A stretch of DNA of 44,189 nucleotides from Zygnema circumcarinatum (taxonomy: Eukaryota; Streptophyta; Zygnematophyceae; Zygnematales; Zygnemataceae). The notes beneath the pieces were generated by a model. The model was not told where the DNA came from and made no database searches. It saw only the letters and a list, made by a program, of their open reading frames with translations. The position numbers were made by a program, and so were the translations under genes. The DNA is taken from positions 2,421,452 through 2,465,640 of the forward strand of contig CM074814.1 in assembly GCA_037447605.1 (NCBI GenBank), given 5' to 3'. Below, piece after piece: positions 17,235 through 33,227 of this stretch (position 1 is the stretch's first letter; each line of letters begins with the position of its first letter).

Positions 17235-20045
17235 CTATTCCACAGGCTCTCCCATTGAGTCGAAATTTAGGTCTTGCTTCCGCCTTTGAGTCAAAGGGCC
17301 CGTCAAAGCCGGAAGGGAAGAACAAAGGAGCTGCTTTTTCCGGGTTTCGTGCCTGCAAGAAACCACAGAGATAAAAAAAATGAAAAATAAAAAGAAACCA
17401 ACTAAAAAACACACAAACAAATTTAGGGTCGCAAAATGTTATCTTAAACCCTTATTCTTTGGCTTTTGTTTCTTCTGCTTCTGCTTATTCTTATGCTGCT
17501 CTTGCCCTTCCTACTACTTCTTTTCCTTTTGCTTCCTTCTGTTTTTGCTTATTCTTCCACTGCTTTTGTTTCTACTTTTCTCTTCTTCCACCTTCGTTTG
17601 CCTCCCCCTCCCCCCCTCCCTCCTCCCCCCTCCGCCTCCCCCACCCCCTCCCTCCTCCCCCGTCCCCCCTCCCTCTCTCTCTCTCTTTCTCTCGCTCTCC
17701 CCCTCCCTCTCCCCCCCTCTCCCTCCCTCTCTCCCTCCCTCCCTCCCCAAAGCGGCGGTGGGCTGTGTGCGCACACTCGTCCTTGCATCGCTGTGCGCAC
17801 AACCGCTGCACTTTCGCGCGGTCGCTGCGGTCGAGCGAGTACCCGGAGGCCCCTCGTACGGCCGCCACGTGGCGCTCCACGGCGGCGTCACACGCGCGGT
17901 CGCAGNNNNNNNNNNGAGGAGGGGGGGAAAGGGAGAGGGAAGGAGGAGGGAGGAGGGGGGGAGGGAGGGAGGAGGGAGGGAGGAGGGAGGAGGGGGGGCG
18001 AGGGAGAGGGAGAGGGAGGGAGGAGGGAGGAGGGGGGGAAAGGGAGAGGGAGGGAGGAGGGAGGAGGGGGGGAGAGGGAGAGAGAGAGGAGGAAAAGAAG
18101 AGGGAGGGTGGGGGGAGAGAGAGTGGAGCAGAGGGAGGGTCAGGGAGAGACAGAGGAGGGAAAGGAGAGGGAGACGGATGGAGAGAGGAGAGGGAGATAG
18201 CAATAGAAAGGGAGCGGGGGGAGGGGAAACAGAGGGAGAGGGAGAGGAAGAGGCAGAGGGAAAAAGCGAGGGAGAGGGGGAGAGGGGTCAAGGGAGAACA
18301 GAGAGGAAGGAACACTTCACTCCCGCCATCTCCTCTTTCTCTCCCTCTCTCTCCCCTTCCCCCCCTCTCTCTAAGTGCACCACCCCCTTCGGGCCCTGCT
18401 CCGTTAAATCAACTCTTTTCAGCCGTTTTGTGCTCTGACATTGCATCCGTTAGTCTTGCGTGGCGTCCAATGTGAGCGCCACGTCACTAACTGATTCCGT
18501 TATTTTCAACTGCTTCCGGTTGGCCAGTCGCCAATTGGATGTGGCCACATAGGCATGACCCCTACAGTTTTGCAGTACCGCTTCAAAATCCCTCTGAGTA
18601 TAGTGGCGGCTCAAAATAATGATTGAGAAAAATTTTAGACATGGGTCTGTAACCTTCAAGAGAAGGGCAGAATCCTACGAACCTTCATGCCTGTTGGAAC
18701 GCTCTGCAGTTGCGGAGTCTCCTTGCTCTCCTCCAACACGTTCACACTGAAAGAGGCAGCCAGGAGAGCATTCATCCATACATCATTTTTTAAGTTTGAA
18801 AAAGTCCACAGGTAAAATATGCTACGAACACTTGTTTCAGGGAAAGAAAAATGCAAATGTGTAAATGTTAAAAATGCGTAACAGGCAAAGAATCTTCAGT
18901 ACAGGGAGAGGAAGAAGGAGAGGGCGAGGGAGAGGAGAGGGAGTGGGAGAGGGGGAAGGAGAGAGCTGCATACCACGCTGTCGCAGTGAAGCCCTTTCTC
19001 CGACCAACAATCTTCCCATCCACAATATCTTCAATGAGATACTTTTTGCTGCGCCCTCCCTCCACAACAGCATTGCATCCTCAGTTCACACTCCCTGTTC
19101 CTCAAAAAAGAAACTAAAGCATACAATGCATGCAAAACAAAGCAAATAAATTTATCAAATTTAAAAGACATCAACGAGAAATAAACTTTTTTGCACGGCA
19201 TATTAAACAGTTTGTTCGCCAATGCTTCAAAATAACAGCATTAAAGCAGCTATTACCCATGATTTCAACAAATTCCTATGTGCGTATTATTCTCTGGTGG
19301 TGCATGGTCAAGAAAGTCAAGGAAGTCAAGAAAGTCAAGGAAGCACTTTTTCGGAATTTTACATTTTTCAAGTACTAATTTTATTCAACAATTGTTCAAG
19401 CGTAAGCTCCACCAAAACTAATCTATTGTTTCTTGCTTAGCGTTTCTGAAATTTCAAGTCCAGAGTTTCAACCTTTATCCTTATTTTTTTCAACTAATAA
19501 TTGCAAAGGGGGCCCCGTGAGAGCACCTACAAAACCGATCCGTACACCGTGAAGGGCTCGATGGGGTCCTTCTCCGCCTTTTCCCCGAACAAAGAAAAGC
19601 CGTTTGCAGTTTCCGGAACGGCGTTCCATGCCGCAAATGCCACAACCAACGCTATCAAATTCCTGCAAGCTGCCCTCCGATAAATAGGCACATTTTTTTC
19701 ATTTTTTCCATCAGAACAATCCCCGCAATGGCTCACATCTCCAGCAGCAGCTCTGCCTCCACCTGCTAACTCTCCTGCAGTTCCATGCTCTCCGTTCCGT
19801 CGTAGATTCAACATATTCAACTGATTTTCTCCTGCTTCAATTCTGGAGACAGCAGCAGCTCTTAAGGCTTCGCCCTCCTGCGCGAGTTTCCAAGTACTGC
19901 GTTGCCCCAACTCTCCACTTTGCAGTGCAACTGTAACGGCGCGGGCCTTCATGGAAACAGAACGCACGTGCGAAGGCTCCCCGGGAGGCGGCAGCCATGG
20001 CGGCGAGAGGCGGGCGGAGCAGCCGCAGAGGGAGGGCGCCCCCAT
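17235..20045 (-). CDS. Predicted thylakoid protein with C-terminal Cys motif (unnamed)
   Basis: Read on the minus strand: exon 1 20045-19536, exon 2 19059-18974, exon 3 18746-18683, exon 4 from 17905 to about 17749, and a possible last exon 17352-17235. Exon 1 has a transit-like N-terminus, then twin arginines and a hydrophobic stretch (RRAACRNLIALVVAFAAW), suggesting a bipartite lumen or thylakoid membrane signal. Next come EKDPIEPFTVYGS, KKYLIEDIVDGKIVGRRKGF, TATACVNVLEESKETPQLQ, and a cysteine region CDRACDAAV followed by RLCAQRCKDECA (CX3C, then CX3CX3C). I remember similar conserved plant plastid proteins but cannot name the family. The exon 4 acceptor is hidden by the assembly gap, and the exon 4 donor and exon 5 are uncertain. 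The start could also be the Met in SMKARAVTV. Confidence 0.6.
17906..17915. other. Assembly gap (10 N)
   Basis: Ten N bases between a clear coding segment (17905 and below, minus strand) and a GGGAGG-rich tract (17916-18290). The 10-N length is probably a placeholder; a purine repeat may have collapsed here. The gap removes the acceptor and possibly the first codons of exon 4 of the predicted thylakoid protein. Confidence 0.98.
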
Positions 20046-20847
20046 GGCGTCACACCTGGCAACTGCTTCAAGGAGAGGGTGCCTCCTGCTCCAAAATTAG
20101 GGTTAGGGTTGGACTTCACTGTGCGTTGGTCTTTTAGCTCCAATCAGGGCATGCCATGTCAGCAAAAATGGCACGTGGCAGATCTCCATTGGTTTTTGTA
20201 CGGCAGGGGTATTCCAAAGGAGGCACTACCCTCAAAGGTTTGGAGTGTGCGCAAAAGTGGGAGAAAGGGTCTACCGATATGTCGGTATATTCCGATAGGA
20301 AGATATATACGATATTGCGATATCACGATATGAAGATAAAACGAATATCCGATCGTACGTTTCTCATATTCGATACAGTGAAGGGACGGTATTGGAAGGC
20401 AGGTTGTTATTTTGTTTTTTATTTTTATTTTTTTTTCAAAATTAACGCTTGAATTCAAAGGTTGGAAAGGATGGCTGATGAGAGTAGGTCCCACTTTCTA
20501 AATAGTTTAAAACATTATTATCGTGTCATTGGAATGACTCACTCCTGTGATGCCTTTAGAGTCAGCAGAACCCTATATTCCCTACTGGCCCCACCTGTAA
20601 GGCCGAGACTTTATCCCAAAAAACCTCCCCAAGTTTGCTGCGTGTAACATACAATTTCTCCTGTCCAGTCTCAACACATAGAACCGCTATACACACAGGA
20701 GGAGATCAGACCTACCCACCCCCAATTGGTGGCTTCTAACAGGAAACCCAAAAAAAGGGGTCTCTAAAAATGGGTGAACTGTCTATATCTATCCTTGGAG
20801 AATAAGGCAGAAGTGTCAGTAAGTTGTGGCGGTAGCCTGAGGGCGAG
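20046..20847. other. Region between the thylakoid protein and CRIPT
   Basis: Upstream of the thylakoid protein start there is a TTAGGGTTAGGG element near 20097 and a GCACGTGGCAG G-box near 20170. A CGATAT-rich degenerate stretch lies at 20272-20400. I see no gene. Confidence 0.45.
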
Positions 20848-21707
20848 CTAAACTGCCGACTGCTTATACATCGATGTGTCCAGAACTTGCTTCCCGCACA
20901 TCGCACAGACCCCTGCCAATGTAGAAGAGGGAGAGTTAGACGCAATACATCATCCGATAGAGGTGAAAGGGGAAAGGGAGAGAGGGGAAGGGAAAGGGGG
21001 CAGAGAGAGGGGGAATTCGAGAGTGAGAGGGAGCGGGAGGGGGAAGCGGGGAGGGGAGCAGTGAAGGGGATTGGAGAGGAGTGAGGAGATGAGGCAGACT
21101 GATGAGAGATGGAGAGGGAAAAGGGGAGGAGGAGGGTAGGAGGAAGGGAGGGAGCGAGAGGAGACACAACGAGGAAATGAAGGGAGGTGAAGAAGAGAGA
21201 AGAGGAGGAAACATGAATGAAGATGGAGAAGAAGGAGAGAGCCGAAGGAGGAGGAGAGGGAGAGAGGAACGGGTCCAAAGCAATACCTTTCTTATAGGCA
21301 CATGACTGGCAGTATTTGGCCTCCTGATGCAGCTGCTGCTTACATATCATACATTTGCAAATGGAGCCTCCTCCATATGGTGACCACCTGGCCCAACGAA
21401 ACGCTGCCACGTGTCAGCAAAACCTGCGTTCCAAACTCGCTTCCCTTTCTCAAAAACTGATTTTCTGACCTGTCGACAAAAACACTACAACCCTAAAGAT
21501 CTTAAATTTCCAATGAAAGACCTCCTCACTCGGACGCTGCATATCACCCGAAAGAAATTCCAGAGTTTTTCCCACAGTTCTGAAGGTAACTCTGAACTTG
21601 GACGATTTTGAGTGATCCCTTTTTATCACGCTTAAGTACTTTTCGAGATGTTTATCCCATCTTGTGTCCATTTAAGACTCACTCCTTTACTCTCTCCCTC
21701 CCTCCTT

Positions 21708-21790
<83 letters not shown>

Positions 21791-22499
21791 CTCCCTTCAA
21801 GGCTGCAGCCTTTACTTGGCGAATTCTCCGACTGAGAGGAGGGAGACAACGCACACACCTTTTCTTGCTCGATAGAAGTTTATTTTCGTTGAGCTTTCGC
21901 CCTCCTCCCTCAGTTGTGTTGCTCGCCCCGTCCTTCCATTTATCTGGCACGATTACTTTGCTCAACTTCTTTTCACCTGTTGCGTACCAAGACAGACGAT
22001 TTTTTTGGTTTGTTCTTTGAACTTATGTCACAGATTTCGTGATCAGATCATACGCGCCTGCATGCGTGCGTGCAAACTGCAAACCCTAAATATCCTTCTC
22101 GTCAACTTCTGCTGCTCCAGAATTACAAAATTTGTGAACGCAAGCAAGCAAGAGGATAGGGCAAGGACGGCAAGCGGGGGGAGGGGGGGGGGGAGGGAAA
22201 GGCGAAAAGGAAAAAGGGGGGTGAGGGGGAGAGAGAAAGAGAGAGAGAGGGAGAAGAGACGAGAGAGTGCAAGAGGAATGTTTCACCGTGACCGAAGAGA
22301 ACAAGAAACGTCCTGAATGACTTTGTTTAGAAGTGCGAGGGAGAGGCAGAGAGAGAGGGTGAAAGAGAGAGAGAAGACGAGAGTGGGAGAGGAAGTGAGA
22401 GGGAGAGGCAGGAGATACGGAGAGAGCGAGAGGGAGGGAGAAAGAGAGGGAGAGAGAGAGAGGGCGAGGGCGAGAGATTTTACATTTCTGGCACACCAT
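20848..22499 (-). CDS. CRIPT: CRIPT, cysteine-rich PDZ-binding protein homologue
   Basis: CRIPT is a small zinc-binding protein conserved across eukaryotes; animal CRIPT binds PDZ domains and human CRIPT has been linked to the minor spliceosome. Four exons, 22499-22484, 21976-21859, 21387-21287 and 20912-20848, total exactly 300 nt, or 99 residues, against about 101 in human. The sequence shows MVCQKCEKKLSKVIVPDKWK, CMICKQQLHQEAKYCQSC, AYKKGVCAMCGKQVLDTSMY and KQSAV. All expected CxxC pairs are visible. The C-terminus Ser-Ala-Val keeps the S/T-x-V class I PDZ-ligand pattern of human CRIPT. Intron 1 splits a Cys codon after only 16 coding bases. Introns are dominated by GA/CT tracts, including a CT dinucleotide run at about 21715-21788. 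Confidence 0.93.
21715..21788. repeat. (CT)n microsatellite in CRIPT intron 2
   Basis: A nearly perfect CT dinucleotide run of about 70 bp. A longer (AG)n run of about 110 bp sits at 24885-24992 in the methyltransferase gene. Confidence 0.9.
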
Positions 22500-23048
22500 G
22501 GCTTTGTGTCCTGCTGACTTGAAATAAAGTCGTCAAACTCGTCAACGAGATTAGAGAAAGACGGAGAGCAACGAGAGCAGGAGACGGCGCGAGAGAAAAG
22601 AACGGAGAAGACCTTCCTGCACTCTAAACTCGCGAAGCATTCGTCTTCAACGCTAAAGTCTGCACTTATCTTCAAAAGCTGTTTGAAGTTTGATAGACCA
22701 TGCGTACTTTGAACTTGCTGATTACCTTGATCGTTGAAACTTATCTCTGATAATTCTATGCAGTGTAGAGATTGATTGCCCGCGGATTAGGTTTTAGGGT
22801 TATATTTAGAATAATCACAGTCACGATCGTTCAACAAAGTGTTTTTTTTTTAGGGTCAGGGCTCCTGCACGCCTCTGTTTGCAGTTCCATGCTGGTTAGG
22901 GTTTACTTCATGTCCCATTTCACTTTATCAAGGTCTAAATTGTCACGCCCCCCGTCGTTTAGGGAGTACTTTAGGGTTCTGTTAACTTTATCAAGGGCCA
23001 CGGCAACCGTAGCGCTCAAAGCTTTTAGGACATTTGTGGGCTCTTGGT

Positions 23049-23132
23049 TCCTCATGGTTCCCAATGTTGTTTTGTGGTTGTTGGCCATGCACATGCAAAG
23101 GAGGGCATGGCCATCGCGAGACCCATGCCAGA
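23049..23132 (-). repeat. Dispersed repeat, copy 2 (diverged)
   Basis: On the minus strand it contains GGTCTCGCGATGGCCATG, GCATGTGCATGG, and AACATTGGGAACCATGAGGA. It is about 95 bp from copy 3 and in the same orientation. Confidence 0.7.
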
Positions 23133-23227
23133 TCCCAATCCCATTGTAAGCACAAGACAAACCATCTGACATCGACGACACACAACAAAGGCCATCCGAA
23201 TGTAACCCAACCCCCCCTTTGTGACAA

Positions 23228-23312
23228 GTAGTTCCTCGTGGTTCCCCATGCTAATTTTTTCCATGCACATTTGATGGCCTCATTGCCATCGTGAGATCAA
23301 TGTCACATCCCT
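23228..23312 (-). repeat. Dispersed repeat, copy 3
   Basis: On the minus strand it reads CATTGATCTCACGATGGC, then GGCCATCAAATGTGCATGG, then GGGGAACCACGAGGAACTAC. It ends about 20 bp after the methyltransferase stop codon, so it is probably in the 3' UTR or just beyond. Confidence 0.85.
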
Positions 23313-23333
23313 TTCCCTCTTTTAACCCATCAA

Positions 23334-28639
<5,306 letters not shown>

Positions 28640-30030
28640 CGCTAACAGTGCCAGAGCGAGCTGGGGTTCAGGGTTCAGGGCTCAGGGCGTGCGAGTTTTA
28701 GGGTTTCAGGCGTGGCTGCATGTTGCCACGGAGGTTTAGGATGTGTGCAGCTTCAGGGCTTTTTAGGGTTAGGATTTTAAGAAGATTTAGGGTTTTCATA
28801 TTGTCACATTCTGAGGGTTGCAGGTATTCATAAGACTGAAATCCAGCAGCTGAGAGTTTAAGCGGTATTTATTTATTTATTCTTACACTGTAATGCAGTG
28901 AAGAGATTTCGTTTTAGGGTTCACCAATGTGCTTCAGGGAGGGCTTTCAACAGGGGGTTCTCCATGTGGCGCACTGTTCCGTTACAGTTCTGGCTCTTGT
29001 ACAAACCGTTGGCGTAGGACAGTACTGAACAGCTCGACATGGAACGGACAAGGCTGACTATTGGATGCAGGACGACTAAAAACCGTACGGTAGTGTGTTT
29101 CGTGTGTTTTAACATGAAAACTGATGAAAACTGATGAAAACTGATAATACTTTGAGTTATTGAGAGAAGGCAGAAGCGGCATTGGTCTCACGATGGGGAC
29201 GATGCCATCAAATGTGCATGCACAAAATCAACATCATGGGGAACCACGAGGAACTACTCCACTGGTCGCAAAGGACTTGAGCACAACAGAAAAAGTGAGG
29301 TATTTAGTTGGTAAGGTGACACCTAAAAGCGAATGAAAGGTGACCGTTGGATGCGAACCGGCGTACTGGGACCGTCCGATACAACTGAGGAAAAAATGGC
29401 CGTCCGCACCACCCCCACCACCTTGGATATGAATGATGATTGTGGCCGTTGGATGGTGGGAAGGTGGGGGGAAGGGGGGGGAATCGTGGGGTGAAGGGGG
29501 GCAGGCGGCATATGTCAAAAGCAGTGGGGTGTTATAACTAATTTTCTACTCTTATTTCTTTTGAAAAAAAATGTATTCAATCAGACATGCCTAAAGCATA
29601 GATTTGCAACAGCTAAGGGTGGAAAGGCGACTACGAAGGAGCATCGAGAGAGAGAGCGAGAGAGAGATAGAAAGCGAGAGGAGAGGGAGAGAGAGAGGGA
29701 AGAGAGAGCTCCTATTTTTTCACGAGCACTCCCTCCCATCTTCATCCGCTGCTTCATCCCTCTCCATCAAAAGGGTCCCCCCTTTCCAACAGAGACCGTT
29801 CCAGGGCCCAACATAGAACGGCTGATTGCTGCCACCATCACGACGGTTTCTGAACAGAGTCTCACACGGGAAATGGAACAAGAAAAAAACAAAGATACAG
29901 TCAGTTTAATGTAAAAACTACGTACCCAATTCCATAGCCCCAATGACTCCCAGCATTTCTTGAATACTTCCCCTCTTTTAAAAAAGTGAACCAATTACTA
30001 GGTCAGACCCTTGTTCGGGAAACCCTAAGG
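28640..30030. other. Methyltransferase promoter side and Mini-RNase III 3' flank
   Basis: TTAGGGTT/AGGGTTT elements cluster upstream of the methyltransferase start (about 28660-28790 and 28913). One dispersed-repeat copy lies at 29180-29255. A GAGAGA tract lies at 29645-29708. An open stretch near 29770-29914 on the plus strand (ERLIAATITTVSEQ) looks slightly protein-like but has no recognisable family or partner exon. Confidence 0.4.
29180..29255 (+). repeat. Dispersed repeat, copy 4
   Basis: Reads CATTGGTCTCACGATGGG, GATGCCATCAAATGTGCATG, and GGGGAACCACGAGGAACTAC. It is very close to copies 1 and 3. Confidence 0.85.
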
Positions 30031-32255
30031 CTAAGGATGATGGGGTGGCTCCTCCCTCACCTTCACCTTGATGGGGACCATCAGTTTAGGGTCGAGAATT
30101 ACATCGGACCCATCACATGAGAATCCGAGCTTGAGCATTAAAGCATTCAGACGGTCCATGTCTGTCAAATAGAGGTATGCAATCTGCATGGCAGCCCCGT
30201 GAATTACGTCAAATTCTGAATTAAACAAAAGGGGAGGAAAAGAAGTTCTCAAGAAGACTAATTCAAATTTAGGGGTTAGGTTCTATTGGGTGTTGATGAT
30301 ATACCAATGTTTCGAGGGAAGTTGCGCCGCTGTAGACCTTAGATCCTGCTCTGCTCTTCGCTTTCCGAGCACCTGAAGTGGCATTACGACCCCACTTAAT
30401 AATCTCCCTGCAACATTAAAAAAAAAAAAAAAAAACATAAAGGAACAAAAGGTTGGGGGAAAGGGAGAGAGAGAGAGTTGGTGGGGAGAGGGGGTGGGGT
30501 GGGGAATGGTTGATCGGGGGTTGATGGGGAGACACAAAAAAGTTCAAAAATCATCAAATCATTTGCTACAGTTTCTGAGAATGGAAGAGCCGCTTGAAGA
30601 AGGAGATTTGCCCTTCAAGGTTCAAGATTTGTACCTTTCTGTCGCAGTAAGAAAGTCAGATTCCAGAAGTCGTTTAAGCAGCCAGTCCTGCAGGCCACGT
30701 TGGATCGGAAAGAAGAAAAGATTAGCCTTTAGGAGGAGGACAGAAAAAAGGTAAACCCTAATTTTCGATACTGAAGCTGGCGACGAGTACGTGCGGAGAA
30801 AGTTTATGTCATCGATCCCTTGAATACAAAACTGCTGATAGAACTCCACTTTTTTATATGAAGCTTTTGACTACCGTCTTCAAGTGTACGCTACCTCCTA
30901 AACCTAACTAAAAGCCCTGACCCTATTTCTATCCGTAACCCTTATCCCAACTCTAAGCTTACTTTCCAAATACTATCTTGAAACCCTAAACTGCATACCT
31001 GCGCTTCACAGCAGACAACTGCAGTGACTTTGGAGCAGTAGTTGGCCAAGTTCTGAGGGGGAGAGAGGAAGTGCCGCCGGGCGTACAACTGACAGTAAAA
31101 CAGCAATACCTCCCCCAATGAGGAAAATCTGCCAGAAAATAAAACTTTGGAGTTTTTAGGGCTATAAGGGGGTTAAAAAGGCAGAGAACCTGGATGTCTG
31201 TGGATCATGCAAACATCTCCGGAATGGCACTGCATGTTCCTCGGAGCAATAAGCATCTTCCTCTCCTTTTCACACTCCCTCTTCCGCTCTCTCTCTCTCG
31301 CTCCCACTCCCTCTCCCTACCCGTATCCTGTGGAGAGTCCAATGGCCTCCTATCGAGACCCATGAAGCATATAGAAACCCAAGCGTCTAAGCCCTTCAAA
31401 AACCTCTGTTCAATTCCACAGAATTTCGCAGAGACAGCCTTGCAGCATTGAGAGAGACGCACTTCATAGATGGCGTCTCCTAAATAAGCGAGAGTAGCTG
31501 CATTGTGCGTAGCTCTCGGCCGGGATAAAGGGAGAGTGAAGGGGAGGGCATCTAATGGACCAAGGAAAGCTTCTCCACCACCTGCACCCTGCAAACCTTC
31601 CACATGAACTCTGGAGGCTGTGCAAGAATATGAATCTAAGGACCTAAACTTTAGAAAACAAACGTTCTCAAGTGAGCGTACTTTCATTCGACAGTCTAGT
31701 TGTCCTGAAAACCAGTCATTTAGACTTAGGCAAAAGGTTCTTAGAAATGGAGATAAAGAGAGGTTGCCTCTCACCTGCACTCATTCCCACCGTTTCCAGC
31801 TCCACCTCCTCCTCTCCACCGCCTTCATTCACCTCCATCCTCAATAAACTATCTACGGCCTGCTCACGACTTCCTTCCTCGTCTCCTCTCTCCTCTTCTC
31901 CTCTCCCACTCTCCACTCCTCGCTCTCCTCTCCCTCCTTCCTCCTCTCTCGCACTTTCTGCTTCATCCGCACATCCCGCTCGCCTCTCCCACATCCCAAC
32001 AAGCCGCCTCTCTCTCCTCTCCCTTTCCAATACCTTCGTCTCCCTCCCCAACGTCCGCCATGACAGCACAGCAGCTCCCATAGCAGCGAAAACCCTCTCT
32101 CCCCCTCCTCGTCCTCCTCTTCTTCCTCCCCCCCAAACAGCCTCCCTCCCCTTCACATTCTCAGACAAAAGGCTCCCAGAAAAGGGAGTGGCTCCAGAGC
32201 AGCAGCTCAGACTCTCAGAGGACGAGCAAAGCGATCGCGCAGCCATGGCTTCCAT
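30031..32255 (-). CDS. Mini-ribonuclease III-like protein, plastid type (RNC3/RNC4-like)
   Basis: Mini-RNase III enzymes have a single RNase III domain without a dsRNA-binding domain; plant members act on chloroplast rRNA and intron RNA. Six exons, 32255-31775, 31617-31463, 31088-30999, 30687-30635, 30407-30305 and 30183-30031, total 1035 nt, 344 residues, with consistent phases. The first 160 residues are Ser/Arg/Glu-rich and fit a transit peptide plus linker; the second Met (32246) is an alternative start. The RNase III domain shows HNAATLAYLGDAIYE with the catalytic Asp (about residue 208) and Glu (about 212), LYARRHFLSPPQNLANYCSK, VTAVVCCEAQ, LLESDFLTATE, EIIKWGRNATSGARKAK and TSLETLIAYLYLTDMDRLNA. 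All key family blocks are present. The 5' flank has CTCTCC repeats. Confidence 0.9.
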
Positions 32256-33113
32256 GCGTGTGCATTTCCCTCTCCCCCTCCTTCTCCCTCTCCCTCTCCC
32301 TCTGCCTCTCCCTCTCCCTCTCTCGTCGCTTCTTTCACAGAACAGGAGAGGCTGAATTATGAATCTGAGGATAGGCAAACGAATGGGAGTCCAAACAGGC
32401 AAATGTTTGCGCTTTTTGGCTTCGTTCCCTGCTCATTACTTCATGAGCAATTCACTTAAAAGGTAGAAAAAGTAAACACGAAAGAAGCTCCTCGTTTCGA
32501 TCTTTCTTTTGTTTTTCCTGTCGTTGCTAATCTGCTCGAGCTTGTAAAGAATTACAGAGCCTCCTACAGCTTGTTCCTTCTTGACCTAAAAAGCTACTCT
32601 CTGACCAGCTCCTCGTGGTTCCTCATGTTGAGTTTGTCCGTGTACATTTACGTCAGCCCTAGATCTAGTGATTAGTCACCCCCGAATGGCTACGCTTGCG
32701 CGAGCATGAACGGATCATGAATGGCACGCCTTGTGTTGTTCAACAAATCGCGAGGTCAAGTTCGCGTCACGCACTCTCCCCAGCAATTGCTTCGAATTCG
32801 GAAGATGTCGGCCAGCGCCTAACACAACGATACGATACGATACGATATTACGATATGCATGTATTGTACGGTACGACAATATGAACATTCGATACGGTAT
32901 GGCGACATGGAAATACCGTACAGTATGCGGACCATTGATATTCCAATACGATACATATAAGCAGTATGATACAATATGACAATATGGACATACGATACGA
33001 TTTGGCGATATGAGAAGTACATACTAAGTAGATATCTCGATATGAATATACGATACGATATAAATATACGCCGCATGCAGAGGCGCCTCGAAAGGGGAAG
33101 GGATGGTATACAG
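32256..33113. other. Intergenic region with degenerate CGATA repeats
   Basis: Mostly unique sequence to about 32820, with a partial dispersed-repeat-like fragment at about 32608-32655 (CTCCTCGTGGTTCCTCATGT). An AT-rich degenerate repeat array follows. No gene seen. Confidence 0.45.
32825..33065. repeat. AT-rich degenerate CGATAC/CGATAT repeat array
   Basis: Recurring GATACGATACGATA, GGTACGACAATATG and ATACGATACGATATAAATA words without a fixed period. A similar stretch is at 20272-20400. Low-complexity satellite-like DNA. Confidence 0.65.
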
Positions 33114-33182
33114 TATTGAACTCACGATGGCAAAGCCATCAAACGTACATGAAGAAAATCAACATCGGGAACCAAAAGGAGC
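33114..33182 (+). repeat. Dispersed repeat, copy 5, next to the pseudogene break
   Basis: Reads GAACTCACGATGGC, AAGCCATCAAACGTACATG, AAAATCAACATCGGGAACCA. It is shorter in its middle than copies 1 and 4. It begins about 45 bp beyond the last recognisable pseudogene codon. Confidence 0.8.
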
Positions 33183-33227
33183 GGTCACAATGGACGAAAG
33201 GACAATTCCACAAGAGGACAAGAGGAT

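Larger units (their letters stand above)
22500..23333. other. CRIPT upstream region and methyltransferase 3' flank
   Basis: Several GGGTTT/TTAGGG elements lie upstream of CRIPT (about 22790, 22848, 22895). Two copies of the dispersed repeat (23049-23132 and 23228-23312) lie in tandem orientation just beyond the methyltransferase stop. I see no additional gene. Confidence 0.5.

Noticed and set aside
17380-18475. Long overlapping frames on both strands around the N gap
   Set aside because: Composition of (GGGAGG)n/(CCTCCC)n and the gap itself keep them open. Only the short cysteine-rich segment at 17905-17749 on the minus strand looks coding.
29767-29914. Possible exon on the plus strand (ERLIAATITTVSEQ)
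   Set aside because: Protein-like only for a short stretch, no splice partners, no known family.
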